Below are positions 11,838 through 22,611 of a stretch of 64,000 nucleotides of DNA, piece by piece. The stretch is from Chrysoperla carnea. Taxonomy: Eukaryota > Arthropoda > Insecta > Neuroptera > Chrysopidae. Position 1 is the stretch's first letter. Every line of letters begins with the position of its first letter. The stretch spans positions 25,082,640 through 25,146,639 of the forward strand of contig NC_058342.1 of the NCBI RefSeq assembly GCF_905475395.1, written 5' to 3'. The translations under genes and the position numbers were made by a program. Under the pieces are notes generated by a model. The model made no database searches. It was not told the DNA's origin and saw only the letters and a program-made list of their open reading frames with translations.

Positions 11838-14800
11838 TTACAATTCAGTTGTCATATGTTTGGTTAATGCTTGAACACGAATTGCGTTACAACTTTTACA
11901 TAATACATGTCCATCTAAAGGATAACAACCACGGCCTTCAGCTTCAGACGACAAAACTAATCCACAATCCTGTGAGGAAAAAAATTGAAAAAATTAAATT
12001 ATATGAAAAAAATTATGAAAATTTAATAACATACTTCACATTTATAACAACCAATATGAAAACTTCGATCTAGTGCCACAACTCGTACGGTTTCTTCTTC
12101 ACCTTGTTCGGGCATTATTGGTAATTTACATACACAGCATCTTGGAGCAAATTTTCTAAAAAAAAAGGATATATTAAATTTAAAAAAAAAAAAAGGTGTG
12201 TACACTTAAGTACGCGCTTGAGAAGTTATACTTCTTTGGCGTAATTAAAATAGGAAACTGTAATTTTGATTATATAAGCTTATCTATTGTGAGTGATATT
12301 TTGTTTATCAACTAACTTCATGGTGTTACAAAATTTAAACTAACTTCAACTTAATTGTACCTTCAAAAATTGAACCAATTTACACAGATAAGGATTTGCA
12401 AACGCCATTGAAAAAAATTAACTAAGCGAAATTCTTAAGGTAGTCCGGTTGTTTGATGAAGTACTGTAAATGTTAATTATTTGCGGTAGATGATAGTTCA
12501 AAAAATCTTAATCACAATAAACACAATTTTGGGTCCTCTTGCGGGGCAAAATTGTGAATTATTTCATTTTAAAATTGTGATCATGAAGAAAATTTATCAC
12601 AGATTCTGTTAATGCAAAAAAAATTTTAACTTACGGTGCTTTCCAAAAAGAAAACATAAAAAATTTTGATTTTTGATGCTTTTACGATATTTTTAGAGCA
12701 TTTTATTAAATTTACATCACACAAATTGCCTAATTTACCATATTTTTAGAACATTTTATTACATTTACGTCATACAAAATTGCCTAGTTGACTAGACACG
12801 TGACGGACGGACTACTTTAAAATAAATTAAAACGAAATTCAGGACCTTTTTGAATTTCTAATCATTTCTCGCCCTTTACAACGTCAATAAACGGATACCG
12901 TATTTGTTGCAGAATTTTACTTGGCGTTTTCCGAAACTATGTATACGACCTCAAAAACAAAACTTACTTATGGAAATCTTCAATACAATGAATTTGATTG
13001 GTTGCATCCACAGTAAACGGGACACCATCTAAACTTTTATTACACACCACACATGTGAAACATTGAGGATGATAAGGTTTACCAGTAGCTCGTAAAATCC
13101 GATCCAATATTGGTTTCACACAAACCGAACATTTTTCTAACGTATTCTGCAATTATAAAAGAGAAAATTTAAAATTGTGTTTCTGTAGAAATACCGATAG
13201 ATTCCTTTTGGTCAATATACGACGGTTTTTAAACAGAAATTTTCGCCATGCTGAGAAATGTCCAGATCTGTAAAACGAAACAGTGGGGCACATATCAGTA
13301 TCTTTTCAGATAGGCAGACCGACACATCGGACCCTTGAGGCGTCAAAATTCCAATCGAGGATAATCTATGAATGCTTCGAAGAACTGAATCGCCTGGCAC
13401 TGAATAACACACTGATCTAAGTACCGGGCCACTGTGGCGTTAAATGGAATGAAACAACGTCCTTGAGCCTGTCATTACCATAACTATATGTTCCATAATT
13501 TATCGATTCAAGAAATGGCTACGACAAGTCTATTTTCATTACTGGGACTTTACGCAGGGCATACGACAAGCCAAACTGTGTATAACCACATCTAGGCCAT
13601 TCGATTGTTCTCGCTTGATGTAGTTGAAAAAAAGGTGCGTGGATAAAAGTATGAGTTCTTACGAAATTAAATAAAATAAAACTTACCAAATAATCTTGTT
13701 CGCAGTATGGTTTCCCATCCTGTGGGTAAAAAGGTTTGCCTTGTAAATTAATATCACATTGAGAGCACGTAAAGCAATCGATATGGTAAAAGTTATCCAT
13801 TGCAGTACATCCATTTTCTTCACCGACAATTTTCTCGTTACATTTCACGCAAATACCTAAAAAATTATAAATTAATAAATAAGTAACTAAATTAATATTA
13901 AAATTTAATTTACCGTAAACTTCATTTTGGTCAGCAGAATCTAAACCTTGAACCAGTAGATTCGTTAATTTATCAACCTCTAATTCTTTCGATGGTTTTG
14001 GAACATTTGGCAAAGTTCCATTATTACTTAATTTATTTGCATTTTGTCCATATAATGAATATCCACTACTACGTGTCGAATTTTGACTGGATGGTCGTGG
14101 ATTAATTGGTTCGTAAATTGATTCGTAAGTTGATGAAATCTAGATAATAAAAGAAACCAAATTGGGTTATTTTGCTCTCTAAGATGTAGATAAAAGATAT
14201 GGCGCATTATGTTCATTTTTACCGTTTTTTTATTGATTTTTTTTCAAATAGGAAGTTGACTCTAAAAATAAGATGTATGCCGGGAAAGATAGTGGTTTGA
14301 TTATTGCCACTTCCGATGCTAAAATCCGGAAAATCGTAAAATTGAGTTTTTAGGCCAAAAGATGCAATAATTGAAGAAAATGAAAATAGGACTGATTTAG
14401 GTCAATATAACCTAAAAATACCAACCATTGTAGTTTTGGTCAATACCTCGACTTCTGAACTTGCTTTGAACAATTGGGGCCTCGAAAAAGTAGTAAAATT
14501 TTGCCCTGGTCCAAATATTGGGCCTAAGCAAAAAATGGGTGGTATATTTGAGCACCCTTACTCTAAATTCAAATTTGCAACCCCTAGCTATCAATAAAAA
14601 CAATTTTTAAGCGCTTTGGAGATAAAAAAGTGCACGTGATACGTCAGTGCGGGCGCAACGTCGGTATACCATGTTTATGAAATTTATCTCCTTTGCCGTA
14701 AAATCGTCAAAAACTTCTGTATCCGCGCTTGTTTTATGAATAGAATTTCTTGAAAAAAATACTTCGTAAAACTATATTGCCTCAGAAACCCTAATCAATA

Positions 14801-17800
14801 AAAAAAAAAATATTGAGTTTAATTTAAGTAAACTTTCCTACTTACATGCGATGGTGGATTATACGGATTATATAAATTATGATGAGTTGCTAAATCAGTT
14901 GCCCGACGCAACTCGCTGTAACTAGATGAAACCGGACTTGCTGGTGGCGGTACTTCATCCGTTAACGAATCATTTCCAGATGATCCACACATAATAATTG
15001 GTGGTAAATTTGTTGGATGATGATTTTTATCTCCACCCATTATCGGAGGCGGTGGCGGCAAATCGTTATCTGATGGACGTCCTAAGGGTGCATAAATCGA
15101 TTCAGGTTGATGATCATTATATCGATCATAATCTGTATGCGTATAATTCGATGCTGAACTCGCACTTCGAAAACTTTGATTTGGTTCGCGTACAGCTGCA
15201 TCTGAATCATATTCCAAACGGGATGCGGAACTACCCGCTCGAAAACCGCGACGTTCTAACATATCCGTTTGATTCTCATAATCGGATATCGATGAACCAG
15301 GATAGTTTAATGTATCAAATTCACGTGTTGTATTCACAACAGATGATCCTGCGGGATGAATTCGTGTATTTTCATAGGTGGGTGCTGTATTTTCATTTCG
15401 AGATAATTCGATATTCGAATATTCATGGTTACCACTGTGTATATTCGAGTAAACATTGTAAGACGGTTGTTTTATATAATTCGTTGGAACCTGGAAATAT
15501 TGTAGTAATGAAAAATAAAGTCAAAATAAATTACAACGACATCGATTAATAAAGACGAATTGGTTATTAGGTAGATTTATCAAGATCCGGAGCGAATCTT
15601 ACAAAAAAATTTTACCTGAGGTTGAGCTTTATAAAAATTCGATGTATTTTTTTGTGTATATCCATCAAACGATTGATACGGTGAAGTTTGTCGTTGCGGA
15701 CCACTAGATCCCATTGGTGGATACATAACATTGGCACTTATTGGTGACGGAGGCGGCGGTAAGCCTTCATCCAGCAACGTTTCGTCCAGTTCTGAAGGTA
15801 CTGGAGGCGGTGGAAACGGTGGTACATTACATTGTGTATAATCTGAACTTATATCCAATGGTGGCGGTAGATCATTCGTTGCTGAAATGATAAAATTTCG
15901 TAAATATTAAAGGTATTATCAGTCGGATATCCTAGTCTAAATTTTGGCTACCCAAAACTTTCTAGTCAGAGGAAATGCGTTTCATAAATGGCTGTATTTA
16001 CAGGACTATATTGTTAGTTCAAATTTATTTGGTGAAATTCTCAAAGGGATTTTGGGAGTTAAAGCCCCCCTCCCCCCAGTCCGTTTGGGGATTAAAGCCC
16101 CCACCCAGTTCGCAATGGCCTGACGAAACCCGATATTAGACTTGGTAAGCTTATTCCTTTTTTTAAAAAAAAACGTTGAATTGCGAGCTTTTTTGAGCAA
16201 GTTATTAACTATACAAGTGAAATCAAAACTTGAATGACTTGAAATTACACTCCTGGGATTATATCTTCTGGGATAATGATTGTAAACGAGTCCATCGGGC
16301 ATCGATTGAAAACTGAAAGAATTTTTTGTGCCTGCATAACCTCTCTTTTTTTAAGAAAATATTTTATTCTTATCTTTTCCCTGAGTAATATCCGTTTTAA
16401 ACTAAATGTCTTTACCATGAAAGCACACGAGACCCATACTCATGGTCCATATCATCGGGGGGGGGGGGGGGGCTAGGCCGATAAATTTGCTTACATTACA
16501 CAATTTTTTTCTATTTTAGGCAGATACTAAAAAAGTTTATAGAGTAAATGAGGGTATTGTTAGCGACTTTCTGGCAACCCTTAACAGTGACAAGCCAATG
16601 ACATTGCCGAGTGTGACAGAAAATGTGGCCTTAAGGTAAATATTTATAGAACTCGGGGAAGTTTGTCAAAAAATTTCTATAATGATAATCAGTAAATGAA
16701 TTAATAGAAATTTAAAAATCCAGAATTTATTAGACACGGTCCAGATTAAATCAGGCCATTTATTGAATGTCATAGAGACAGAATATTTAAATGGCCAAAT
16801 GATAATAACCTGTCAGATTGTTTTTTTTTTTTTTCACTGGACAACAACTGTACTCTCTGATCAACTATAAAATTTTAGGGATAAATCAAATCCACGTTTC
16901 CGATGTGAGATATCTGTAGATTATTTTTGTCATTCACTATTTTTACTTTCCAACAAAGCCCCAAATTTGTGTGTGCCCAAAGGCCCTGGCATAGCTAAAG
17001 ACGGCGTTGTTTCTAACTAAAAAATGATAAAACAATAGCGCACAGTATGCCCCACCCATATTTTGATTTTTCATATTATTCTATAAGATAAATTGTCGAG
17101 AAATTGATGTTTGAAATTGCATGAATGACAAAAATTGAATGGTAATTATAAGGAAAAGTCGAACTTCTACATGAAAATTTCAGATATACAGTGTGTCCCC
17201 GGATAGAGGTAACTATACTTGTAAATTTTCTTATTTTGCATTATAAGAAAAAAAAGTCATTCTTTATAAGAAGTTTTGCTTATTATGAAAAGTATGTAGG
17301 AATATTTAAAACTTCTAAATACTGTACAGGGTAGCCAAAAATTTGGTATCACTATTTTTGGTAAACTACCCTTCGTTTTTAAAAGTTGACAAAATGTTAC
17401 TAAAAAAAGTTACTCGAAATTAACAATTATGACTCTATACAAAATATCAAGCAGATCTTTCCAACTTTGACAATTCCATTCTTAGTGAATGTTTATCCGA
17501 GAAAATAAATTTTCTTTTTAATTTTAGTCCACAAAAAAATGCATTCTCGGATAGTACGTGTTAATTGAATTATTATTATTTTCTTTCTTATGTTTTTTCA
17601 TAATTAGAGCTTTTGTTCGAGTAAAAAATGATGTTATAATTAAAGTACACGGATCTTCTTGATATTTTGTATAGAGTCATAATTGTTAATTGCGAGTAAC
17701 TTTTCTTAGTAACATTTCGCCAATTTATAAAAAAAGAAAGGTAGTTTACCAAAAAGAAAAATAGTGATTACAATTTTTTGGCTACCCTGTACATTATTAA

Positions 17801-18560
17801 GAAGTTTTAAATATTCCTACATACTTTTCAGAATAAGCAAAACTTCTTATAAAGAATAATTTTTTTTCTTAAAATGCAAAATAAGGAAATTTACCTCTAT
17901 CCGGGGACACACTATATTTTGCTGGATAGAACCTTAGGTGCCAACGCCCAACACTCACTCGGAAGCCTGATATAATTTTTGAATAATATTTAAAACATTG
18001 ACTTACCATAAGTGATTTTATGAGGATTAGATTTTGTCTCATGTAAAATATTACTATAAATAAGGCCATCTTTATTTGCATATGTTGCACCAGTATCTTT
18101 TGGAAAAGAACTAAAAAATTAAAATATCTAATTAAATTTGAATCAATTTCATAGCGGATTTAATCATTTACCTATGCGATGAACCTATTTCCGGTGGTTT
18201 TTCATAAGGTTTTGGCACGCCTATAGTAGGTAAATTTGAATAGACCTATAAAAATCACATATATTTTAGCGCAACTTTTATAATATTAAGACTGTTAAAT
18301 AAAATAATAAGAAATAAAAAAATAAAAAACCTGATGTTTTTTAGGTTTTGGAGGTACAGCAGGCCCTATTTTTTTCCCAGCTTTTTTAATTTCCTGGTCA
18401 ATTAATAAAAAAAATAATAATAATAATAATAAAAACCAAAACAAAAATAATAAAAAAGATTAGAGACAATTAAAATTTTACTTACAGCATTAACATTTTT
18501 TTTCAATTCGGCAGTTGTAATTAATTGCAATTCAGCTAATTGCTTATCCAAATCATCCAT
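11838..18560 (-). CDS. Zyx: Zyxin, LIM-domain focal-adhesion protein (11 exons, 684 aa)
   Basis: Exons: 18486-18560, 18331-18393, 18172-18245, 18007-18110, 15616-15881, 14846-15490, 13914-14139, 13687-13856, 12968-13146, 12035-12155, 11838-11969. All introns are GT-AG and the phases join without a break. The start is the first ATG after an in-frame TGA. Residues 1-480 are proline- and Ser/Tyr-rich. FPPPP at 128-132, followed by acidic residues, fits an Ena/VASP EVH1-binding site. Three LIM domains form the C-terminus: about 487-541 (ICVKC...CFTCSQC), 546-601 (CSVC...CFTCVVC) and 606-670 (CCVC...CYKCEDC, then CKSC). The end, [10 protein letters not shown], is zyxin-like. The family (zyxin/LPP/TRIP6/ajuba) links actin and Enabled at adhesions, and in flies zyxin feeds into Hippo signalling through Dachs. 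Introns carry a LINE fragment, a foldback element and a G16 run. LPP or TRIP6 orthology is less likely in an insect. Confidence 0.95.
12687..12786. repeat. Two-copy tandem repeat, about 52-bp unit, in zyxin intron 9
   Basis: Two adjacent units share ATATTTTTAGAGCATTTTAT or its GAACATT variant, then AAATTTACATCACACAAA(TT)GCCTA with few differences. The units begin at about 12689 and 12741. No function is implied. Confidence 0.6.
13200..13625 (+). mobile_element. Degenerate non-LTR retrotransposon fragment (RNase H region) in zyxin intron 8
   Basis: Plus-strand frames, with frameshifts and stops, read RNase H-like segments: [37 protein letters not shown] then [14 protein letters not shown]. 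This is the pattern of the RNase H domain of jockey/R1/I-type LINEs, which includes the WVPGHxGxxGNExAD box. It is followed by [16 protein letters not shown] and RPFDCSR. The latter segment is closely matched by the minus-strand fragment at 40994-41500, so both belong to one family. It is opposite in orientation to zyxin and clearly dead. Confidence 0.75.
16457..16472 (+). repeat. G16 homopolymer in zyxin intron 4
   Basis: An uninterrupted run of 16 G lies in an AT-rich intron. On the transcribed zyxin pre-mRNA it is C-rich. Length is likely polymorphic and vulnerable to sequencing error. Confidence 0.9.
17189..17913. mobile_element. Long foldback element with CAGTGTGTCCCCGGATAG ends (zyxin intron 4)
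   Basis: The left arm (17189 to about 17555) and right arm (about 17560-17913) are inverted copies along nearly their whole length. Paired landmarks include GTGTGTCCCCGGATAGAGGT with ACCTCTATCCGGGGACACAC, AGAAGTTTTGCTTATT with AATAAGCAAAACTTCT, ACAGGGTAGCCAAAAA with TTTTTGGCTACCCTGT, and GACTCTATACAAAATATCA with its complement. No transposase frame is present. Ends beginning CAGTGTG next to TA suggest a Tc1/mariner-type MITE. Inner TACAGGGTAGCC motifs suggest a second element nested symmetrically inside. Confidence 0.8.
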
Positions 18561-19125
18561 TTTTTTTTGCAAATTTAAATTCTTTCAACTAAATAGTATT
18601 ATATTGAAAGTGAATTGTTTGAAAATAAATTAATTTATTTGAATTAAGTAAATAAGATTATTAACCTTTATAGTTAATAGGGCAAGCCTATAAAATTTAT
18701 TATTTGCTTAATTGATAATAAAATTCATGACGTTTTATTTAACATCATTTTTTTCTTAAAATGTCAAACTTTCCGTGTAAATTTTTGTTGCGCTATTCAT
18801 TTATTTTGAGATGACACATACGTCAATTTTTTTTGTTAAGATATGTGGTTAGGTGAGTAATACTCATAAGGTTTGTTCCATGGAGGTTAGGGAGAAGGAG
18901 AACGATCGAAATTTGTAAAATTTATAGTTCATTTTTCAGACACCAGCCGCGCTGTCGTCGGTAAGTAGTATCTGCGAAGTTAGCTGTTTATGAGTACAAG
19001 TAGATGAAGTTAGTATCATTCAAATTTATAAAGTAGTATAGATAAATTTATAAAGTAGAATAGATAATTTATAATTTATTCATTAGTAAATAATAATAAT
19101 AATTAATAATAATTTCATTATTTGC

Positions 19126-20056
19126 TTTTATACCATGCATAAATGTAATATGCAAGGTATACTAAGTTTAGTCCCAAGTTTGTAACGCTTAAAAATATTG
19201 ATTTTACGCCCCAAATTTTGGTATAGGTGTTCATAGAATCACCTAATTAGTCCATTTCCGGTTGTGCGCATCATAGATCAATTGGGTCTTGGGTCCGTAG
19301 GATCCATCTTGTAAACCGTTAGAGATAGAACAAAAGATTAAATGTAAAAAATGTTCCTTATAATAAAATAAACAACTTTCGTTTGAAACATTTTTTCGTA
19401 AACATCATTGTTTACCAGGGAGGGCCCCAATTAGGCGGAAATTTTATAGTATGTGCCATGGAGGTTATAAAGAAGGAGAACGATCGCTATAGAAAATATT
19501 GTCTCCAAAATATGGACAAAATAAGTGAGGCGCTGGAATCGCTAAGTTGTCTCATTAAAAGCGGGCTGTTGCGCGCTAATTTCAAATGATCTATCAACGT
19601 TTACTATACGTGTATATAATATCATTCAAAGGAAAAAAAAGAGCAAATAATGAAATTATTATTCATTATTATTATTATTTACTAATGAATAAATTATAAA
19701 TTATCTATTCTACTTAATAAATTTATCTATACTACTTTATAAATTTGAATGATACTAACTTCATCTACCTGTACTCATAAACAGCTAACTTCGAAGATAC
19801 TACTTACCGACGACAACGCGGCTGGTGTCTGAAAAATAAACTATAAATTCTACAAATTTTCAGGGACAGACGCGCTAATGCCTTAGCGCATAGCGATAGT
19901 TCTCCTTTTTTATAACCTCCATGGTATGTACTATACTTGAATATCAGTTATGTATGTGTCACATGTAATATGTGTTATGTGATAAAAATCAAAACTGACT
20001 ATGCATGGTATTTCAACAATTAACTCAATCAATTGTTTGTTTTCACTTGTTTTTTT
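19126..20056 (+). mobile_element. Dispersed family A copy inserted in element X
   Basis: It begins TTTTATACCATGCATAAATG, continues AAGTTTAGTCCCAAGTTTGT, TTTTGGTATAGGTGTTCATA and GAGATAGAACAAAAG, and ends CAATTGTTTGTTTTCACTTG. The same order is found at 52464-53039. It splits element X copy 1 in a T-rich run, and is itself split by element X copy 2 at 19456-19924. Confidence 0.75.
19456..19924 (+). mobile_element. Element X copy 2, uninterrupted (469 bp)
   Basis: The TIR-like ends are CCATGGAGGTTATAAAGAAG and the complementary right end CCTTTTTTATAACCTCCATGG-type sequence. TATGTG lies to the left and TATGTA to the right, a probable 5-bp target duplication (TATGT). The interior has no recognised transposase; a short open frame (19383-19589) crosses the left boundary and is not a gene. 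Confidence 0.75.
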
Positions 20057-20652
20057 CCTTTGAATGATATTATATACACGTATATTAAACGTTGATAGAT
20101 CATTTGAAATTAGCGCACAACAGCCCGCTTTTAATAAGACAACTTAGCGATCCCAGCGCGTAACTTATTTTGTCCATATTTTGGGGACAATATTTTCTAT
20201 AGCGATCGTTCTCCTTCCTTATAACCTCCATGGTTTGTTCCTTTGAATATACATATATAAGCTAGGCTTCTAGCGTCAAATTTGATCACATACATGGTAT
20301 AATTTCGATCAGAGTGCATTCTAGATAAAAAGCAACGATAAAACTAAAAATATTTTAGCTTCAATTTATTGACGCTGGTATCATACAATTCTATAATTAA
20401 AGTAGTGTATCGTTACCATGGAAACGTCTGTCTCCAATAAAACTCACGCACGGTGCGAATAACGGAATGAATTTCTCTCCAGTAAGAGCACTGAACAGTG
20501 CGAAGTGTATATCGGAACGCACCCTTAATTGTTTATGGTAAAGTAACAACGATTGTGTATATCTGTATTCTTTGTTACCATTCACAAGAATTCACGATGG
20601 TTACTTAATGAAAAATCGGTATTCCTACAAAAAGAAAAAATAACTTATCAAA

Positions 20653-22068
20653 ATGGAAAATAGTTCATCAGAATTTATGATAAAAAATGAAATGTTAGAC
20701 GACAGTGTTACAATCGAAGATGGTCGAATTAAAAATGAAATATCATTAAAAGATAACAGCAATGGTAATGATGAACGAATTCATGAAAATACGGGACAAA
20801 TATACACAATAAATTACAAAGATATCAAAATTGAAAAGGGTTTAACTACAGAATTAAATATTAAATATGGAAGAGACACAGTGGAAGATGAGCGAATTAA
20901 AAAGGAAATACGTGATGATAACAGTGCCACAATGGAAAATGTCCAAGATAGCAGCGTTATAAAAAACGAACAAAGCTCTTTAAATGAGGAGCATTTGTCT
21001 ACCATTAAAAACATGAAACTTGAAAAAGAATTACATACAGAAATAATGGTCAAAGATGAAGTATTAGATGAAGGTCTGTTAGAATCACGGGTTCAAATTG
21101 GAGAAAACCCGTTTTCATGTGATGTAACACAACATAAACGGATTCATTCGAAAGAAAAACTATTTTCATGTGATATTTGTAATAAAACATTTACTTATGT
21201 AGGCAATTTAGTTAAGCATAAACAAATTCATGGTGAAGAAAACCTATTTTCTTGTGATATTTGTGGCATAACATTTAATCACCAAAACAGTTTTACTCTT
21301 CACAAACGAATTCACAGTGAAGAAAAACTATTTTCTTGTGATATTTGTAATAAAATATTTAATGACCAAAACATTTTAATTTTGCATAAACGAATTCATA
21401 GCGGAGAAAAACTATTTTCATGTGATGTTTGTAATAAAACATTTACTTATGTAGGCAATTTAGATAAACATAAAGAAATTCACATGGAAGTAAAAGTATT
21501 TTCATGTGATATTTGTAATAAAACATTTAATCAACAAAGAAGTTTATTTTCACATAAAAGAATTCACAATGAAGAAAAGCCATTTTCATGTGATGTTTGT
21601 AACAAAACATTTACTCAAATAAACCATTTTCATCAACATAAACGAATGCATACCGGAGAAAAACGATTCTCTTGTGATATTTGTGGAAAAAAATTTACTC
21701 ATGAAAGCAATTTAGTTAAACATAAACATAGTGTAGAAAAACGATTTTCATGTGATATTTGTAATAAATCATTCACTTTTCAAAGTAATTTACTTCAACA
21801 TAAAGTAATTCACAGTGGGGAAAAACCATTTTCTTGTGATATTTGTAATAAAACATTTAATCGAAAAACGACTTTAGTTCAACATAAAAAGATTCACAAT
21901 GAAGAAAAACCATTTTCATGTGATTTCTGTGATAAGTCATTTATTGATAAAGGCAATTTAATTAGACATGAACGGGTTCACAGCGGTGAAAAACCATTTT
22001 CATGTGAAATTTGTAATAAATCATTTTCTTGTCAAAGTAATTTAGTTAAACATAAACGACTTCATTAA
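20653..22068 (+). CDS. C2H2 zinc-finger protein, C-terminus truncated by a retrotransposon (471 aa)
   Basis: Single open frame from ATG with context AAAATGG. Residues 1-150 are acidic and hold six ψKxE SUMO-consensus sites (K11, K27, K59, K83, K104, K134), such as MIKNEM, RIKKEI and MVKDEV. From residue 154 comes a collapsed finger (FSCDVTQHKRIH, centre missing), then eleven fingers. Most have the stereotyped FSCDICNKTF start. Finger 7 ends KHKHS with an irregular second histidine and shortened linker. Fingers 1 and 4 are almost identical (TYVGNLVKH, TYVGNLDKH), suggesting block duplication of three fingers. Probably a nuclear DNA-binding regulator; the target is unknown. The stop TAA at 22066-22068 begins 1 bp inside the LINE fragment that starts at 22065. 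HTGEKPFS resumes after the insertion at 22553. Confidence 0.85.
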   Translation: MENSSSEFMIKNEMLDDSVTIEDGRIKNEISLKDNSNGNDERIHENTGQIYTINYKDIKIEKGLTTELNIKYGRDTVEDERIKKEIRDDNSATMENVQDSSVIKNEQSSLNEEHLSTIKNMKLEKELHTEIMVKDEVLDEGLLESRVQIGENPFSCDVTQHKRIHSKEKLFSCDICNKTFTYVGNLVKHKQIHGEENLFSCDICGITFNHQNSFTLHKRIHSEEKLFSCDICNKIFNDQNILILHKRIHSGEKLFSCDVCNKTFTYVGNLDKHKEIHMEVKVFSCDICNKTFNQQRSLFSHKRIHNEEKPFSCDVCNKTFTQINHFHQHKRMHTGEKRFSCDICGKKFTHESNLVKHKHSVEKRFSCDICNKSFTFQSNLLQHKVIHSGEKPFSCDICNKTFNRKTTLVQHKKIHNEEKPFSCDFCDKSFIDKGNLIRHERVHSGEKPFSCEICNKSFSCQSNLVKHKRLH

Positions 22069-22539
22069 ACTGGTGTAAAACAGGGGTGCTTGCTTTCTCC
22101 CCTCCTATTCCTAATAGTGCTTGACAAAGTGATGCGAAAGGTCAATGAAAACAGACGCAGAGGTATCAGGAGGAAGATGATAGAACGACTAGAAGATATT
22201 GATTATGCTGATGATCTTTGCATTATGTCACATACCATCAAAAACCAAAGAGTTGAGAATAAACAACGCCAAAAACGAAGATCTTATCATTAACAACCAA
22301 CAGATACAGCGTGTACGACAGTTCCAATACCTCGGAAGTATTGTTTCTGAAAATGGCGGCTCTGATGAAGATGTAGAACAAAAAATCAGAAAAGCCAAGG
22401 CAGTGTTTGCGCAGAAATTACCGAAGAAGGCAAATCTTGGGGAGAAGTCAAGTCCATGGCACAGAATCGAGTTCGTTGGCGAGCATTTGTTGAGGCCCTA
22501 CGTCCCCTTCGGGATCATAGGACATAAATATATATAAAT
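22065..22539 (+). mobile_element. Non-LTR retrotransposon fragment inserted in the zinc-finger gene
   Basis: The plus strand reads reverse-transcriptase sequence GVKQGCLLSPLLFLIVLDKV, then LEDIDYADDLCIMSH with the YADD catalytic box. After a frameshift it reads INNQQIQRVRQFQYLGSIVS and DEDVEQKIRKAKAVF. It then jumps to a C-terminal-type segment, VKSMAQNRVRWRAFVEALRP, followed by a stop. Sequence between the last two blocks is missing, so the copy is 5'-truncated and internally deleted. The 3' end is AAATATATATAAAT. Flanking 13-bp duplications ATAAACGACTTCA lie at 22052-22064 and 22540-22552. Confidence 0.9.
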
Positions 22540-22611
22540 ATAAACGACTTCACACTGGAGAAAAACCATTTTCTTGAGATATTTGTAATAAACTTGATGG
22601 ATGAAAATAAA
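22540..22611 (+). pseudogene. Severed 3' end of the zinc-finger gene with poly(A) signal
   Basis: After the target duplication the frame resumes as KRLHTGEKPFS, then TGA where TGT (Cys) is expected, then DICNKLDG and a stop. This is the start of one more finger, now decayed. AATAAA at 22606-22611 is a plausible polyadenylation signal, so the current transcript may carry the retrotransposon and this remnant as 3' UTR. Confidence 0.75.

Larger units (their letters stand above)
18878..20233 (-). mobile_element. Element X copy 1, interrupted by a second repeat
   Basis: The outer ends are CCATGGAGGTTA and TAACCTCCATGG, followed and preceded by inverted GAAGGAGAACGATCG-like sequence. They are flanked by TTTGTT on both sides (18872-18877 and 20234-20239), a likely 6-bp target-site duplication. 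Its two halves, 18878 to about 19125 and about 20057-20233, together make one copy of the element seen whole and in the opposite orientation at 19456-19924. No transposase is recognised; the superfamily is undetermined. Confidence 0.75.

Noticed and set aside
13519-14013. A 164-codon frame as an independent LIM protein
   Set aside because: It is zyxin exon 8 plus intron read-through on both sides; its last third is LINE-derived sequence read on the wrong strand.
14998-15549. 183-codon plus-strand frame
   Set aside because: It is the antisense shadow of zyxin exon 6, whose splice sites and frame are well supported.
20814-21053. 79-codon minus-strand frame
   Set aside because: Shadow of the acidic N-terminus of the zinc-finger gene on the plus strand.
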